Below, piece after piece: positions 43,880 to 43,950 of a stretch of DNA of 43,950 nt. The stretch is taken from the NCBI GenBank assembly GCA_012840535.1, contig DULF01000159.1:1-43950 (forward strand), given 5' to 3'. Both the position numbers and the translations under genes were made by a program. The notes under the pieces were generated by a model. It worked only from the letters and a program-made list of their open reading frames with translations. It was not told the DNA's origin and did not search any database. Numbering within the stretch: the first letter of the stretch is position 1; each line of letters begins with the position of its first letter. Source of the DNA: Clostridiaceae bacterium (lineage in GTDB: Bacteria; Bacillota; Clostridia; Acetivibrionales; DUMB01).

Positions 43880-43950
43880 TTCGACCTACTAAAATTTACA
43901 GTTAACATAAGATTTAAATTTTCATATTATCCTAAACATCAAGCACATTA

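Overview
The window reads as one chromosomal segment of a low-GC, endospore-forming member of the Clostridia, close in style to the cellulolytic Ruminiclostridium/Acetivibrio group. The evidence is a GerM-type germination protein, a SpoIVFA/SpoIVFB-like pair, a MinCDE system with MinE, a TGS-uridine kinase fusion, DUF5317, Asp23 and PspC genes, strong GGAGG ribosome sites with many GTG/TTG starts, and near-consensus sigma-A promoters. I see no transposon, integrase, CRISPR array or rRNA. The taxonomic call is an inference from gene content.

Layout. 1-2000: end of a gerM-like gene, rdgB, a YfcE-type phosphodiesterase, then tRNA-Gly and tRNA-Arg behind a perfect promoter. 2090-6520: a nucleobase/nucleotide salvage block, with a guanine-class purine riboswitch and long leader before a purine permease, a SEC-C protein, a dGTPase and a YfbR-like 5'-nucleotidase. 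6560-9024: a GT21-like glycosyltransferase converging on a YghO-like acyltransferase-fold protein. 9150-17730: soluble pyrophosphatase, YerC, DUF5317, secA, folC, a membrane TPR protein and thrC. 17734-28770: mixed strands, with an internally deleted Gfo/Idh remnant, prfC, nucleoside kinase, DUF2238-like, patatin, short Na/Pi transporter, Asp23, DUF1638, PspC, HD-GYP and an unrecognised 307-aa protein.

28870-36503 is one long cell-shape and division operon: maf, mreB, mreC, mreD, PBP2, minC, minD, minE and a methylglyoxal-synthase-like gene that overlaps minE. It has a strong promoter before maf, a second one before minD and a terminator after the last gene. It resembles the Bacillus maf-radC-mreBCD-minCD-spoIVFAB region, but radC is absent and PBP2, minE and the MGS-like gene are added. 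The M23 and M50 genes at 36707-38352 match the spoIVFA-spoIVFB end of that layout. metF follows on the minus strand.

39500-43950 is an accessory catabolic locus: a Gfo/Idh/MocA dehydrogenase with a palindrome at its promoter, an AraC-type regulator, a divergent Old-Yellow-Enzyme-like iron-sulfur flavoprotein, and an SDR.

The most notable observations are these. The MGS-like protein aligns without gaps to E. coli MgsA (recalled from memory), yet its catalytic and phosphate-binding residues are substituted, so it is probably a pseudoenzyme tied to the Min operon. The OYE-like enzyme has lost one of its paired histidines. The AraC/OYE divergent promoter carries repeated ATTACAA motifs with 42-bp phasing. 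The guanine riboswitch has an unusually long leader with two possible terminators. A GT21-like and a YghO-like gene sit side by side.
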